A stretch of DNA of 64,000 nt from an uncultured Candidatus Pelagibacter sp. GTDB lineage: Bacteria > Pseudomonadota > Alphaproteobacteria > Pelagibacterales > Pelagibacteraceae. Shown here piece after piece: positions 25,458-37,600 of this stretch. The notes beneath the pieces are model-generated. The model saw only the letters and a program-made list of their open reading frames with translations, did not search any database and was not told the origin of the DNA. Position numbers and translations under genes: made by a program. Position 1 is the stretch's first letter, and each line of letters begins with the position of its first letter. The stretch is taken from positions 62,001 through 126,000 of the forward strand of contig NZ_CALSOW010000003.1 in the NCBI RefSeq assembly GCF_943788075.1. Reading direction: 5' to 3'.

Positions 25458-28400
25458 TGAATAAATATTTTAAAATTTTATTAAATGTATTAATTATAAA
25501 TTTTTTATTTATTAATCCAATTAATTCAAAAACATTGCCTCCTGGAACTGGTGGAGAAGCTGATGTTCCTGCAAACGTTTTGATTCTATTAGATGTATCT
25601 GGAAGTATGAATGATCGAACTCAGATAGGGGTTAATTACAGTTCTAATGTTCGAGCAGTAGCTCCAATAACTAATACAGGATCAGTATTAGTTTATTCGC
25701 AAAACACAATAAGGCAGACTAACCAGGCCGCAAATTCTCAAGAGAATATACATCCTAGCAGAGCAGTATTATCTCATGATTGGTATAGATTTAGGTTAGC
25801 AGAATAATGCAAAAAAAGTTGTCTACTACGATAATCAAATTTTTACTTATGATAATAATGACAAAAGGTTATTTCGATATAATTTTACCAATAACTCTCT
25901 AACGAGACTTGAAAGAATTGGGCAAATCTTCTCTCAAATGTTTTTAAATGGTGATCAATTGGTTTTAATGAACCATAGAGGTGCAGACTACTATGTCAAA
26001 GACTTAACAGCAGTTAACGTTAATGCAACAAGATGCTCTCCAAGCCGTAATTCAATACTAGATAGAATTTTAAGATTGGGTCAATGGTCGACACACCCAA
26101 ATTTTGCTTTTAATGTTGATGCCTCAGGAAATTTAATTGCTGTAGGCTCACTCGATAAAAGAACACAAGTTCAATTTTATAAATTTGCGCCTAATGGAAC
26201 TTGCTTTAGTGATGAGCCAAATGATACTTACACAACAACTCTTAACCCTATTCATACACCTTCGTCCGTCGTTGGGCATCCAACTGATGAAAATCAATTT
26301 TTTTTAACAGACTCTGTTAACCATAATCTTACAAAGATTTCGGTTTCTGGAACAGTAATTACAGTTGATTCTTCTGTCGGAAGAAATGGAGGAGTAAACA
26401 TTAACTACAATCCAACAAACAATAGAAATGATATTAGGTTCAGAACCCCTTATCATATTGCTGTAGAAGCAAGTACATCAAGAATTTACGTTGCAGATGA
26501 AAGTAATCGAGCTGTTCAAAGCTTTGATTTTAATCTAAATTTTAAAAACGTCACCGGGATGTCATCGAGTATGTCAAGGATGGAAGGTGCAAAACAAGCT
26601 ATACAATCAATTGTTACCGATAGTTCTTTAATATCAAGTGTTAATTTTGGTTATGGAGTATGGTCTGATTATCAAGTTTGGTGGAGTAGGTGGGGGCGAT
26701 TTAGTCAGTATGGGATCAATTCTATGCCTAGGCAAAGAGCAGTTAATACATATGGAATAGATTGGTTAAATCTATACCGGATGATTAGAGAGGTTGTACT
26801 TTATGGTAATATTTGGGGTGTGGGGCCTGATCGATTTCCTGGATTAGATAATTGGGATAATGGTAGAGATCGAGGAAATCCTTGTAGTAATTTAGGATGT
26901 ATTGAAGTTAAGGCTGACAGAAATGGTGCAGGTAAAATTAACACAAGAGTAAGACAAGCCCAACCAATGTTGGGAACCAATGCAAACTTTTTTGCAACTT
27001 TGGCTGAAGATTATTATAACCATCCAACATTAAGTCCAATTGATCCTAATTCAGACTGTCAGGGTAACTATATTATCGTCATTGGAGATGGAGAATTTAC
27101 TACTGGTGTAAATGCAGGTTTTAATAAAATTCAACAACTTGCAAACAGACAAAACTCTCCTGTAAAAACAATTCCAATTGCATACGGATCAGGAATATCT
27201 GCTAGTGGGTTAGCACAATTTAATCAGTTAGCAATGAGAGGTGGAACTGGTGATGCAATTGTTGCACAAAATCCTGCAACACTTAAAGCAAGATTAACTG
27301 AAATTATTAGGAATATCCAAGCTGATAAATTAGCATTTACTGCACCAGCGATTACATCAAAAGTGGGAGAAGGTGGATTTTTATATCAAGCACAATTCCA
27401 ATATAGACAAAAAAAAGAATGGCTAGGATCTTTATCAGCAACGTCAATATCTGAAGAAGGCGAACTTGCAAATGATTTTACATGGGAAGCAGCAAGACAA
27501 ATGCCACTTCCAAGTGGTAGAAAAATTTGGACTGTTCTTCCAGCTGCTGACTATAATGGTAATTGGAATAATTTTACCGAGGCAAACTCGATATTAATTA
27601 ACGAACAATTTGAAAGTTTAGGAATAGAGGTAGGAGATTATCATGGTGATACACCAACAAGTCCAACAAATGTTGGAACAGCAAGATGTAGTAATTCTGG
27701 TGATAGCAGAACCTCTATTCAAAATGGTAATGAAGATGATATTAAAGGTTTAATTAATTTTGTAAGAGGAGAAGATTATTTTGACTATGATAGTGATTGT
27801 ATATTAAAAGAAATAAGAACAGATGATGATGGTAGACATGGATATTTAGGAGATATTTATCACTCTGAATTAGTTGTTGTTGGACCACCAGGTGCTAATA
27901 CTAATTTTATTAAAAAAAATGAAGAAGCCTATTTTAGATCTATAAATAATTATCAAGCTTTTAAAAATGCAAATGAGAATAGAGCTAAGACAATTTATGT
28001 AGGTGCTAATGATGGGATGCTTCACGCATTTAATGGAAATACTGGACAAGAATTATGGGGCTTTATACCTCCGTTTATAATTGGAAAATTACCTTTAATT
28101 GTCAATCCAAGTCTAAACGATAACAATGCCTTAGGAGACAAAGGAGGTTCCAGTGCAATTTATGGTGTAGATGGATCTCCAGTTGTACATGATATGTTTA
28201 TTAAACACCCATATTTTGGAGGTACCAACTGGTATACAATTATGATGGTTCCTTTTGGACGAGGTGGGGCTGGATTTTCTGTTTTAGATGTTACCAATCC
28301 AGAGAAACCTTTACATTTATATTCAATTTATAATGATAGTGTTCAAAACGAAGTATTAAGAATGAACCATTTAGGTATTGTTTCTCGCTTTGATTACATA

Positions 28401-29892
28401 GATGAGACCTATAGCTGGCTAGATTTAGATGAAGCGGATACCATTATTGCAAATTATCAAGCAGATAATAGTGTGGACAGCACTTGCAACACCACACTTA
28501 CAACTTCTTGTTATACTGGAAGAAATTTTACACTTGCCAGTTTCAGGGTTAACAAAAACTGATATGACAATATTTTTTGATGGAATAATCACAACTGCTT
28601 ATCAAGTTTCTCAAAATGGAAGTAAAACTACAATTTCATTTAGCTCAGCCCAAACTTATAACGGAGATACAAGTGGAATATCCCAAAACCCAACTAACAA
28701 AAATTTATCAATATCAATTGAACCAGATGCAATTGCAAGATTAAGTATAAATTTACCAGCTGAATATGATTACACTAAATTAGGAGAAACATGGTCCTCT
28801 CCTAGAATTTTTAGAATGCCAGTTACAAGTAATACAGATAAATATGTTGCAGTCATGGGTGCTGGTTATGGAGCTGCCTCAAAAACAGTTGGCTCAGGAG
28901 TTTTTGTTGTTGATCTAGATGATTTTATTGATCGACCAGGAAGTATTGATAAAGCGATAAGTGTTTCAGATAATGTTAATGGTACGAATGTGAGTCATGA
29001 AATTATAAATTCTGTATTAGCTACTCCAGTTGTCATAACTGCTGATCAAACAACAGGTATAAACTATAAAGGTGCTTTGGTTTATGTAAATGATCTTGAA
29101 GGCAAAGTTACTAAAATAAACTTAACCGATATGACTCAAACTAAAGCAGGTTTAAGAACTGAATTATATGATAGTACTGTTATATTTGAAACTTTGTCAA
29201 CCTCAACAAATGGACGTTATATGTTCCATAGCATGGACTCAGCTATAGGCACAACCTCTAAAAATCTTTGGCTATATGCAGGAACAGGTGATTATGAAAG
29301 AGTAACCACTAAAAATAATAATATTGATAATTTACTCATTGGTTTTAGAGACAAAGATTTCCCTTATTATGAAGATGTAAGTGAAATATACTCTCCACTT
29401 TCATTATTCGCCTGCCAAGATACTACTGATGATGGTACTGGAATTAAATGCCCGTTAGATAGCAACGAAGAGGTAGTAATAAGAGGATTTGGTCCAGTCA
29501 CAAAAGATGTAGGTTGGTTTATCAAATTAGAAAATAGTCAAAAGGTTATAGCAGAACCAACTGTTACAAGAGGTGTTGCTTATTTTCCAATTTATGAACC
29601 TACAACCTCTCTAAACCAGTGTGATCCTGGTAAAGCTTTTGTATGTGCTGTTGATGATGAATGTGGAACCAATTACTCAAGTCGTCTTGGAACAAATGAT
29701 GCCGCAAATAGAAATCAGCAATGTTTATATGTTGGAAGTGGTGTCTTATCTAAATTAGTTGCTTTTGGAAATAAATTATTTGCAAATATAGCAGGTAAAT
29801 CTACTCAAGATAAAACGGACCTTGTTCAATTAAATAGTATTCAAGAAGATGTTGAGGCAATGAGATCTTCTTGGAGAGAAGGAAACTTTTAA
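25457..29892 (+). pseudogene. pilY1: PilY1-type pilus tip adhesin, copy 1, with two +1 frameshifts
   Basis: The locus matches the intact copy at 34649 from end to end but is read in three frames. Frame 1 (25457-25807) holds the signal peptide and the MIDAS start LILLDVSGSMND. It stops at 25805, while the next frame is open from 25800 as NNAKKVVYYDNQIFTYDNND. The second segment (to 28562) carries the NHL-like repeats, the rest of the VWA domain (YIIVIGDGEF) and the start of the PilY1 propeller. Near 28515-28530 the frame shifts by +1 again (PVSGLTKTDMTIFFDG) and runs to 29892, ending RSSWREGNF like copy 2. Restored length is about 1477 aa. It is either a decaying adhesin or a correct gene with two extra bases in the assembly. 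Confidence 0.8.
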
Positions 29893-30642
29893 TTTTTATT
29901 AAGTAATTTTTTAAGCTTATTTTTTACTTTATCTTTGTTTTGAAATAGTTCTTTTTTGATCTTTTCTTTAATTTTATCCTGATCAATATTTTTTACCTTA
30001 TTTAATGCATTGCCCACATTACCTCTTAAAACCTTATTTTTCATGTCTTTCATGGCTTTATTGATAGTTTCTTTAAGAACAGTTTTATAATCTTTGCTAT
30101 CTTTAGTGTTTCCAATATTTTTAAACCCTAAATTTTCAAAATTAATACTTTTATCAAGATTTAATTTTTCTGATTTTGCTGAAATAATAATATTATTTAG
30201 CTTTAAATTTTTAATTACAAACTTTTTAGAACTTGAAGAAGCTGAGCTTTCTTTATTTAATGTTTTTTGTAAAGATTTAACATTATCATTTATTTTCATT
30301 TTATTATTAACAATAAAATAATAACTTAAATTTACTCCGTTGATTAAAATTTCATCAATTTCAATTTTATCGCTAAATATAGAAGAAGTGTTTAATTTTG
30401 CAGATGCCTTCTTTAATAAAATTAAATGACCAGGAAAATCTTTATTTTGAATTTTTAAGTCTTCTATCTCAGCACTTCCACTTAGATAGCTGATATTTAA
30501 ATCTCCTATAGTTGTTTTTCTATCTAAGGTATTTGTAATATTACTTTCAAGAGATCCTTTAATTATACTATCACCTACAAATTCAACCAAAACATAAACA
30601 GCAAGAATTAGATATAACTAAAACTGAGATTATTTTTTTCAT
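29889..30642 (-). CDS. AsmA-like membrane-anchored protein (apparent frameshift near the start)
   Basis: The long frame (29889-30590, 233 aa) begins inside a hydrophobic helix. Upstream, an ATG at 30640-30642 opens MKKIISVLVI, and skipping one base near 30610 joins it to LILAVYVLVEFVGDSIIKGS. That restores an N-terminal membrane anchor. The rest has the AsmA-like pattern of short amphipathic strands (IGDLNISYLSGSAEIEDLKI, then LILLKKASAKLN) and a lysine-rich helical tail. AsmA-family proteins act at the envelope in lipid transport or outer-membrane assembly; the function here is inferred from the fold pattern. The restored start lies 2 nt after the upstream gene's stop, and the 3' end overlaps convergent pilY1 by 4 nt. 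Confidence 0.55.
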
Positions 30643-30644
30643 AT

Positions 30645-31130
30645 TTACTTTGATGACATAAAAGTTCTAAATATTTTTGTCAATTCAATATTTTGATCTG
30701 AATATCTAAAGCTTTCATACAAATTGAAAAATGATCCATATTTATTTTGGGTATGTAATTTTAATTTATTAATAATTTGTTGATGAGTATCTGAATTTAA
30801 TACCTTTTTTTCTTTTTTACTTTTCCAAACTATAAAATTAAATAATAAATTAATGATAGTTGTTGTATTAATTTTAAATATAATTTTAAAGCCTAAAAAT
30901 ATGAAAACAGGAGCAAAAATCCAAATAAATATTTTTGAAAATTTTAAATTAAATATTTCTTCAATAAATGAAATTCGTTTATTATTATCATAAGACAATA
31001 AGTGTCTTGTCCAGACAAAATCAGCATACCCAATATAATAGTTCATTAATTTAAATATTTTAGGTGAAAACAATGAAGTATTTACAATTTTTTCATCATT
31101 AAAAACCTCATTTAAAGAATTTCTTAACAT
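30645..31130 (-). CDS. C-terminal part of a TgpA-like transglutaminase protein (split from 31108-32553)
   Basis: A 161-aa frame with one membrane helix (KIFIWIFAPVFIFLGFKIIF) and a cytoplasmic tail, matching the C-terminal DUF4129-type region of TgpA-like proteins. It overlaps the end of the upstream frame by 23 nt in the +1 frame. Dropping one base near 31125-31135 would fuse the two into a normal protein of about 640 aa. It could instead be an independently translated second subunit, since an ATG is present at the overlap, but the joined reading is simpler. Confidence 0.5.
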   Translation of the reverse strand: MLRNSLNEVFNDEKIVNTSLFSPKIFKLMNYYIGYADFVWTRHLLSYDNNKRISFIEEIFNLKFSKIFIWIFAPVFIFLGFKIIFKINTTTIINLLFNFIVWKSKKEKKVLNSDTHQQIINKLKLHTQNKYGSFFNLYESFRYSDQNIELTKIFRTFMSSK

Positions 31131-32553
31131 TTAAAGCTGGTATAACTGAAGTAGGATCAACTCTAACCCACCCTCTGTCATCTAACCAAACTTCTGCCCA
31201 AGCATGAGTGTCTTTCTGTTTAAACTCATAAAAATCACCAACTGTATTAAGATCTCCCCCATAATACCCAGATACAATTCGACTTGGAATATTTGCAAGT
31301 CTTGAAAGTAGCACAAAAGTCCCTGCATAATATTCACAATATCCCTCTTTTAACTTTAAAAAAAAGTCAGCGTAGTTGTTACCAGCATCTACTTCGGGAT
31401 TTAAGTTATAAAAATAAGTGCCATCTGCAAAAGTATTTAAAATATGATCTAAAAATTGGATATTCGATTTATTTTTTTTATTAATATTGACCCAATCAAC
31501 TAGATCTTTTGAAATGGTATCAGGTAGATCAATATAATAATTTTTAATCTCATCGCTGAGTTCATATTTTATATTATATTTTTGAAATTTTATTTGTTGT
31601 TTTCGATCAATAGGCTTTTTACTTATAAAAGTTTGATTATAAAAATCGTTAGATATATTGATTGTATCTGAGATGGGTTCAGAATTATTTAGGGATGGGA
31701 TCCATCTTCTTTTATAAGGTTCTAAAATTATCTCATAGGTATCACTAATTTTATTCAAGTTTTTTATTTTAAGTGAATTTTTAAATTGATTATAAAAATA
31801 AAGCCCAGATGTTGGTCTCCATGATTTATCTGGTTCCATAAAATCAAATATTTTAACTCTAAAATATAAATCTTCCTTTTTAAAATCTTGATTAACTAAA
31901 GTGAAAACTTTTTCATCAGAATTAGAAAACTCTTCAAATGATCCTAATTGAATAGTATCGGGTATCCCTAAAGAGCTTCCTGATGGATTAAATAATCTAA
32001 AATTTATTTCTGCACGAGGGAAGATTAAATAGAAAATGATAATAACTGGAAAAATAGTTAATCCAAAACTTAGATATTTTAATACATTTTTAAAATTAAA
32101 ATCCATCACTTCTTTTTGTTGAATGAGATACAAGTTAACTACAGATAGAATAATTATAGATAGTGCAATTACCGAACTTAAAATATCCTGTCCATTAATC
32201 AGACTTGTAATACTGATGATCATACAAATTAGACAAAATGATAATTCATTATTCTTAGTATTTATTTCAGCATACTTAACGATAAGTAAAACGCCAAGGC
32301 AGTGAATAAAGAATTCTTCAGAAAAAATATACCGATCAAAAGTGAATTGTAGATACAATAGTCCTAATGCATAGAGACCTGTGAGAACATTTTTATATTT
32401 AAATTTTAAATTAAACAAAAATATACTAATGACTATTAATGCAGCCCAGAATATTTTATTAGTTAAAGATAAATTCTCAGAAATTGATACCAAGCATAAT
32501 AATAAAATTGAAAAGGATAAATATTTTAAATCTAAAATCTTAGTTCTGGACAT
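31108..32553 (-). CDS. tgpA: TgpA-like transglutaminase-domain membrane protein (N-terminal and catalytic part)
   Basis: A 481-aa protein with an N-terminal membrane region of about six helices (DUF3488-like, residues 10-180). It has a periplasmic loop domain and a transglutaminase-like core with the catalytic Cys in LKEGYCEYYAGTFVLLSRLA. The His is in DTHAWAEVWLDDRGWVRVDP and the Asp in VDPTS. TgpA-type proteins sit beside MoxR and DUF58 genes, as here, and are thought to act on envelope proteins. The C-terminal helix and tail appear in the overlapping frame at 30645-31130. The start overlaps the DUF58 gene by 14 nt. Confidence 0.82.
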   Translation of the reverse strand: MSRTKILDLKYLSFSILLLCLVSISENLSLTNKIFWAALIVISIFLFNLKFKYKNVLTGLYALGLLYLQFTFDRYIFSEEFFIHCLGVLLIVKYAEINTKNNELSFCLICMIISITSLINGQDILSSVIALSIIILSVVNLYLIQQKEVMDFNFKNVLKYLSFGLTIFPVIIIFYLIFPRAEINFRLFNPSGSSLGIPDTIQLGSFEEFSNSDEKVFTLVNQDFKKEDLYFRVKIFDFMEPDKSWRPTSGLYFYNQFKNSLKIKNLNKISDTYEIILEPYKRRWIPSLNNSEPISDTINISNDFYNQTFISKKPIDRKQQIKFQKYNIKYELSDEIKNYYIDLPDTISKDLVDWVNINKKNKSNIQFLDHILNTFADGTYFYNLNPEVDAGNNYADFFLKLKEGYCEYYAGTFVLLSRLANIPSRIVSGYYGGDLNTVGDFYEFKQKDTHAWAEVWLDDRGWVRVDPTSVIPALNVKKFFK

Positions 32554-33463
32554 TTGCTAAATATTTTAAAATCTGTTTTAAAGAATTTTCATTTTGATTA
32601 AGATAAAAAGTTTGATCTAAGTGTTTAACAATTAAATTGATCTTATTTTTATAATAGTGCTGAACAATAAAAGTTACATAACCCAATAAAGTTTCAAATT
32701 CTATACTTTGGTATAAATCTAAATTTAAAACTGATTTCTTTTCTTTCTCTGGTTGCTCAAATTTTTTAATATATTTTTTATTTTTGAGAGTTGATTTTTT
32801 CCAGGCGATTTTTGAAAAATCATCACCATTTTTATAATCTTCAATTCCATCAAACTCATCCAATGTGTGTCCATTTAAATTTATATTAAATTCATTCAAT
32901 AAATCTTGATTGGGTTTTAACATTCTAGGAAAAACAATTAATTTACTTTCACAATCAAAAAATCTTTTTGTTCTTATAATGCCAAATGGATAAGTCGATT
33001 TTAATCTTAATCTTTGAATTTTAAATGCACCTCTTTTTTCATTAAAAAATGGTATAAAAATTTTATTAAATCTTTTTAAAAAATTAAAGTTTCCAATAGT
33101 TTTATCCTGATAAACTAAATCAATATTTAATTTCTTTTCATTAGTATCATTTAAAATTTGTAAATAAATTTTTTCATATTTATTTTGTTCTAAAAAATAT
33201 TCATCTTTCCATTGAATATCCAAATGATTTAAATTTTGATTAGAGATAAAAATTGAAATAAAGAATATAAAAAAAATAATAATTGATAACAGTAAAGCAA
33301 AGTTATTTTCATAAAACACAGATATTAAAAAACAAAAAAAAACTAGCACCCCAACACTAAGACCATTTAAATTTGGATAAATAATAATTTTAGATCTATT
33401 TTTATTTAAGATATTTTCAAATATTTGGTGATTAAAAATTCCTTTAATAGCTGAAGCTATCAT
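32540..33463 (-). CDS. DUF58 family protein
   Basis: A 307-aa protein with two N-terminal membrane helices (about residues 35-75), a beta-sandwich region, and the DUF58 signature DEFDGIEDYKNGDDFSKIAW followed by KSTLKNKKYIKKFEQPE. The remaining C-terminal part resembles a reduced VWA-like fold. DUF58 proteins are encoded with MoxR ATPases and often TgpA; the complex is thought to act as an envelope-associated chaperone system. It overlaps moxR by 4 nt upstream and tgpA by 14 nt downstream. Confidence 0.88.
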   Translation of the reverse strand: MIASAIKGIFNHQIFENILNKNRSKIIIYPNLNGLSVGVLVFFCFLISVFYENNFALLLSIIIFFIFFISIFISNQNLNHLDIQWKDEYFLEQNKYEKIYLQILNDTNEKKLNIDLVYQDKTIGNFNFLKRFNKIFIPFFNEKRGAFKIQRLRLKSTYPFGIIRTKRFFDCESKLIVFPRMLKPNQDLLNEFNINLNGHTLDEFDGIEDYKNGDDFSKIAWKKSTLKNKKYIKKFEQPEKEKKSVLNLDLYQSIEFETLLGYVTFIVQHYYKNKINLIVKHLDQTFYLNQNENSLKQILKYLANVQN

Positions 33464-34341
33464 TTCTTAATATTGATTTTGTTAAGTATTTCGTTGATGA
33501 CAAAATCCTTCTTTTCTTCTTGTTTTAGAAACTTAATTCGATGTTTTAGAACGTAAGGTAACAAGTCTTTTATATCCTGATGTGTTACATAATTTTTTGA
33601 ATGAATCATTGCCCACCCTCTTCCAAGATCAATAATTTGTTTAAGACAACGTGGGGAAATATAAATTTGTTGATCTAAAGAACGAATTGTCTGTTCAATT
33701 TCTAAGACATAATTATAAATTTCATCACTTACATTAACTTGATTTTTTTTATCTTTTATTTCTCTCCAATTTATCTTTTCACAATTAATATTATCCAAAT
33801 CAATATTATTTTTTAACATTAGTATCTTATCTTGATCGTTTAATTCAGAAAGTGAAAATGAGATCATAAATCGATCTAACTGACTATCTGGAAGAGTGCT
33901 TGTTCCTGAGCTATCCATTGGATTTTGAGTAGCAATTACAAAAAAAGGATCTGGTAATTTATAAGTCTGCCCATCTATTGAAATATTCTTTTCTTCCATC
34001 GCCTCTAAAAACGCACTTTGAGATTTTGGGCTTCCTCTGTTTAATTCATCAGCTAAAACAATATTTGTAAATATTGGTCCTTGTTGAAAATTAAGCTCTT
34101 CATTTTTAAAAATATTAAATCCTAAAATATCACTTGGCAATAAATCCGAAGTAAATTGAATTCTCTTAAAGTTTAGTCCTAAATTTAATGTAATTGTTTT
34201 TGCAAATGTAGTTTTACCTGACCCTGGGTTGTCTTCAATGAGCACACTGCCCTCAGATAATATAGCAGCTAATGTAAGTTTGATTTTATTTTCATTTCCA
34301 ACAACTATTTTTGAAACTTGTTTAATTAAATTATTGAGCAT
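33460..34341 (-). CDS. MoxR-family AAA+ ATPase
   Basis: A 293-aa AAA+ ATPase: Walker A EDNPGSGKTTFAKTI (about residues 36-50), Walker B IVLADELNRGSPKSQSAFLEAMEE, sensor-1 FVIATQNPMDSSGT and sensor-2 around SPRCLKQIIDLGR. MoxR proteins are chaperone-like ATPases that act on VWA-containing partners. Notably, both PilY1 proteins flanking this cluster contain VWA domains. It is the first gene of moxR-DUF58-tgpA-AsmA-like, divergent from the second pilY1. Confidence 0.9.
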   Translation of the reverse strand: MLNNLIKQVSKIVVGNENKIKLTLAAILSEGSVLIEDNPGSGKTTFAKTITLNLGLNFKRIQFTSDLLPSDILGFNIFKNEELNFQQGPIFTNIVLADELNRGSPKSQSAFLEAMEEKNISIDGQTYKLPDPFFVIATQNPMDSSGTSTLPDSQLDRFMISFSLSELNDQDKILMLKNNIDLDNINCEKINWREIKDKKNQVNVSDEIYNYVLEIEQTIRSLDQQIYISPRCLKQIIDLGRGWAMIHSKNYVTHQDIKDLLPYVLKHRIKFLKQEEKKDFVINEILNKINIKK

Positions 34342-34648
34342 TGTTTAATACTATTAGAATATAGATTTGGTTTATGTTTAGTAAAATCAAATATAATAAA
34401 TTTCAAGTAATAATATACGAGTAAAATTGTACTCAGAATTACATATTAAATTTTTATATTACTATACTAGAAGGGTTGATATTTCGGGTATTATAATGAA
34501 AAAAATTCTAAAAAATTAGTTGATACAATTCAAAACCAAATAAATTCAATTTAAACATTTAAACTTAACAATTAAGATAATTTGATCATATTGGGTTCTT
34601 TAGAAATTTTTTTGATTATAAGCAATAAATATTCTTTATAAATTTACC
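34342..34648. other. Divergent intergenic region moxR / pilY1 copy 2
   Basis: This 307-nt, strongly AT-rich stretch is the longest gene-free region in the window. It must carry promoters for moxR (leftward) and pilY1 copy 2 (rightward). A TATAAT occurs around 34490 and several weak TTGA-type boxes are present, but none has convincing spacing. An 8-codon frame at about 34496 (MKKILKN) is too short to call. I see no RNA gene, repeat array or strong hairpin. Confidence 0.5.
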
Positions 34649-37600
34649 ATGATTTATTTACGATTATTATTTATTTTTTTAATTTTAGCACTTACTAATT
34701 CAGCATTAGCAAAATCACTTCCTCCAGGATCAGGAAATTCAATTCCAGCAAATATTTTATTTTTAGTCGATAAATCTAACAGTATGTTTGAACCAGCGGA
34801 TGGACTAGATGCAAAAAATGGTGACAGCATGAAAGGCGCGCCTGTTGATGTTGTTGGAAATTTTAATGGTAATTATTTTTCTGCAATGACTGCAAATATG
34901 GGAATTAACTATTGGAATCCTTATACGGACAAATGGGTAACTGCTGATAGTATTTTTGGAAAAAGAAATGGGATTGTCTTAAATGATAAAAAAGGAAATT
35001 TAGATTACACTAAATCAATTGATATATATGGGGGTTACATTTATGCAGTTGTCGATAGATCTCATACAAAGACAGGTTCTTCATCTGCTTTGATGTCTAT
35101 CAATAAAAATAAAAAAAACGAAAATAGATTTTTTACAGCAAAAGCAAATTCTTCAAACGGAACTTTTAAAGACTCCAGTGCACCAAAAGATATGAGAAAT
35201 AAAGGTGCAGCCACTATGTTTACTGGTGTTGGAGCAATGAGCATCAATCAAAATACTGGTAAACTTTTATATATAACAAAGAAATCATGGACTGTAATCA
35301 CACTCAATGGACACCTTTCATCAAATAATTGGATGAAATGTAGTGTGGCCTTATCAACACTGGATCGTTTGGATGACGCAATTGATGTGGCTAGAATTGG
35401 AACTAAAGATTATCTTTTTAGTAAAGATGGTGTAAACGGAAACTTATATAAATATGAATTAAATAGCTCAGGTTGCCCAGTTGGATCTAGCTTATTTTCA
35501 GCTCAAAAAGATACTGAGTGTGGAAGAGGAAAAGGTGATAGCATCGTTTATAGTAATGGTTTCATTTATACATCAGGTTTTAATAGGCATAAAATTTGTA
35601 AGTATCAAGATAACGGCTCAACCGTAAAACTTATTAAATCTGTAGGTGTAGCTGAAGGTTATAAAACCGATACCAATGGAAATGAAGATCCTTATTTATA
35701 CTATCCAAGAGGTATTGATATTGGAAATGGAAATGCGGCAGATCAAAATTTAATTTATGTTGCTAACTCTGAAAGACTAGAAATAACTGTTCTTAAAAAA
35801 GATGACTTAAGTTTTGTTAGAAGCTTTGGAAATAAAGGAGTTTCAAGAATTACGGGTGCAAAAGATGCAATTAAATCTGTCTTAAGTGATTCTTCTATTT
35901 TAACTCAAGCAAACTTTGGACTAGGGTTATGGAATGGTGGATCAGTAAGTTTTAATGGTTTTTATAAACGAGGGCAGCCTATTTTTAATGCTCCAGTTAA
36001 TCCAAGCGAGGATGCTTATATGGCCGTAGGAATTAATCCACTGGGATCTGAGCAAATATTAAATTTTTTAAGTACAGATTTTGCTCTTCATTATGGTACA
36101 CATGCTAGAGGGTTTGCTGATTTAGCAAATAAATATTTTAATTATTTTGATCCAACAATTAATCCACATAATTCTGAACTGGATTGCCAAACTACTGCTA
36201 TTATTCTTATTGGAGATGGAGAGTGGAAGGATGATACTCATAGGTATGCTAAGTCAAAAATTTCAAGTCTTTTTAGATCAAAAAAAATCATAACTTATTC
36301 AGTTGGATATGGAAGTGATGTTGTAGGTAAATCTGTTGTAGAAAAAAGATTTAAGGAAATTGCAATTGCAGGTGGTACGGAAGGATCAGATAAACAAGGT
36401 TTTTTTGTTGCTAAAACTCCAGAAGATCTAAAAGCAGTTACTAATTCAATAGTAAGAGAAATTATATCAAAAACAGTTGCTTACTCGGCCCCTTCTATAT
36501 CAGCAGAAGTCTTATCAGAGGGTGAATTGTATCAAGCAAAATTTCAGAACAGAAATACAAAAGAATGGTGGGGAACTATCATAAAGACAGAATTAACATC
36601 TGATGGCGAGGCGCATAGTGGGTCATTAACTACCGGAGATGGTTTTAAATGGAATGCAGCCAAACAAATGAAAAACCCAGACAGTCGAAAAATTTGGACA
36701 GCTTTACCTGGTACAGATTATACGTCTGATTGGAATAATTTTCATATTAACAATGTTTCTGAAATTAGAGGATTATTTGAGAAAACTGGAAATCAAATAC
36801 AAGAGTACCATAGCAAACTAGCGGTATCAGACGGACGTGAAAATTTATTAAGATGTAAAAGTCAATCCATAGTAAGAGATGGAACAAATAATGATGAAGA
36901 CAAAGGATTAATAAATTTTATAAGAGGAGAAGACTATTTTGATTACGATGGAGATTGTAATTTAGAAGAATACAGAACTAGAGAAGAGAAAAAAACAAAA
37001 ACTGGTGGTGGAATTGTCAAAGCTTACATTGCAGATATTTATAATTCACAACTTGTAACAGTTGGAGTTCCTTCAGCAAGAAGATCTTCTGAAAAAAAAA
37101 ATGAAGAAGCATATTTTAGAGCTAAGAATAATTATTCAGCTTGGGCTGATAATAATACGCCAAGAAGAGAGGTAATTTATGCAGCAGCTAATAATGGGAT
37201 TTTGCACGCTTTTACAACAGACACAGGAGAAGAGTTGTGGGGATTTGTTCCACCACTTGTAATTCCTAAAATGCCAAAGATGATAAATCCAAATTATAAT
37301 CAGGATGATGGTGGAGGATCAAACCCGTTATTCTTACTCGATGGTTCAATTACCGTCCATGATACTTATTTTTATCATCCAGTTTTAAAAAGAACTGATT
37401 GGTTTACATTATTAATGGTAACTTATGGAAGAGGTGGTTCAGGATTTACCTTATTGGATGTCACTAATCCATTTAAACCTTATCATATTTATTCAGTATT
37501 AAACGATCCAGCAGCACAAAAAATTTTTCATGCTTCAGAAAATGGAGAGATTTCTGAATTTTCATATAGTTCAAAAAGAGTTTCCATTGCTGATTTTAAA

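Noticed and set aside
28429-29892. Independent 487-aa gene with its own start at 28429
   Set aside because: Its first ~30 codons overlap the real middle segment of pilY1 in another frame and give a nonsense sequence; the rest is plainly the PilY1 C-terminus, so it is a frameshift continuation.
34496-34519. Possible 7-residue leader peptide (MKKILKN)
   Set aside because: Too short, no pairing structure or RBS around it, and nothing downstream suggests attenuation.
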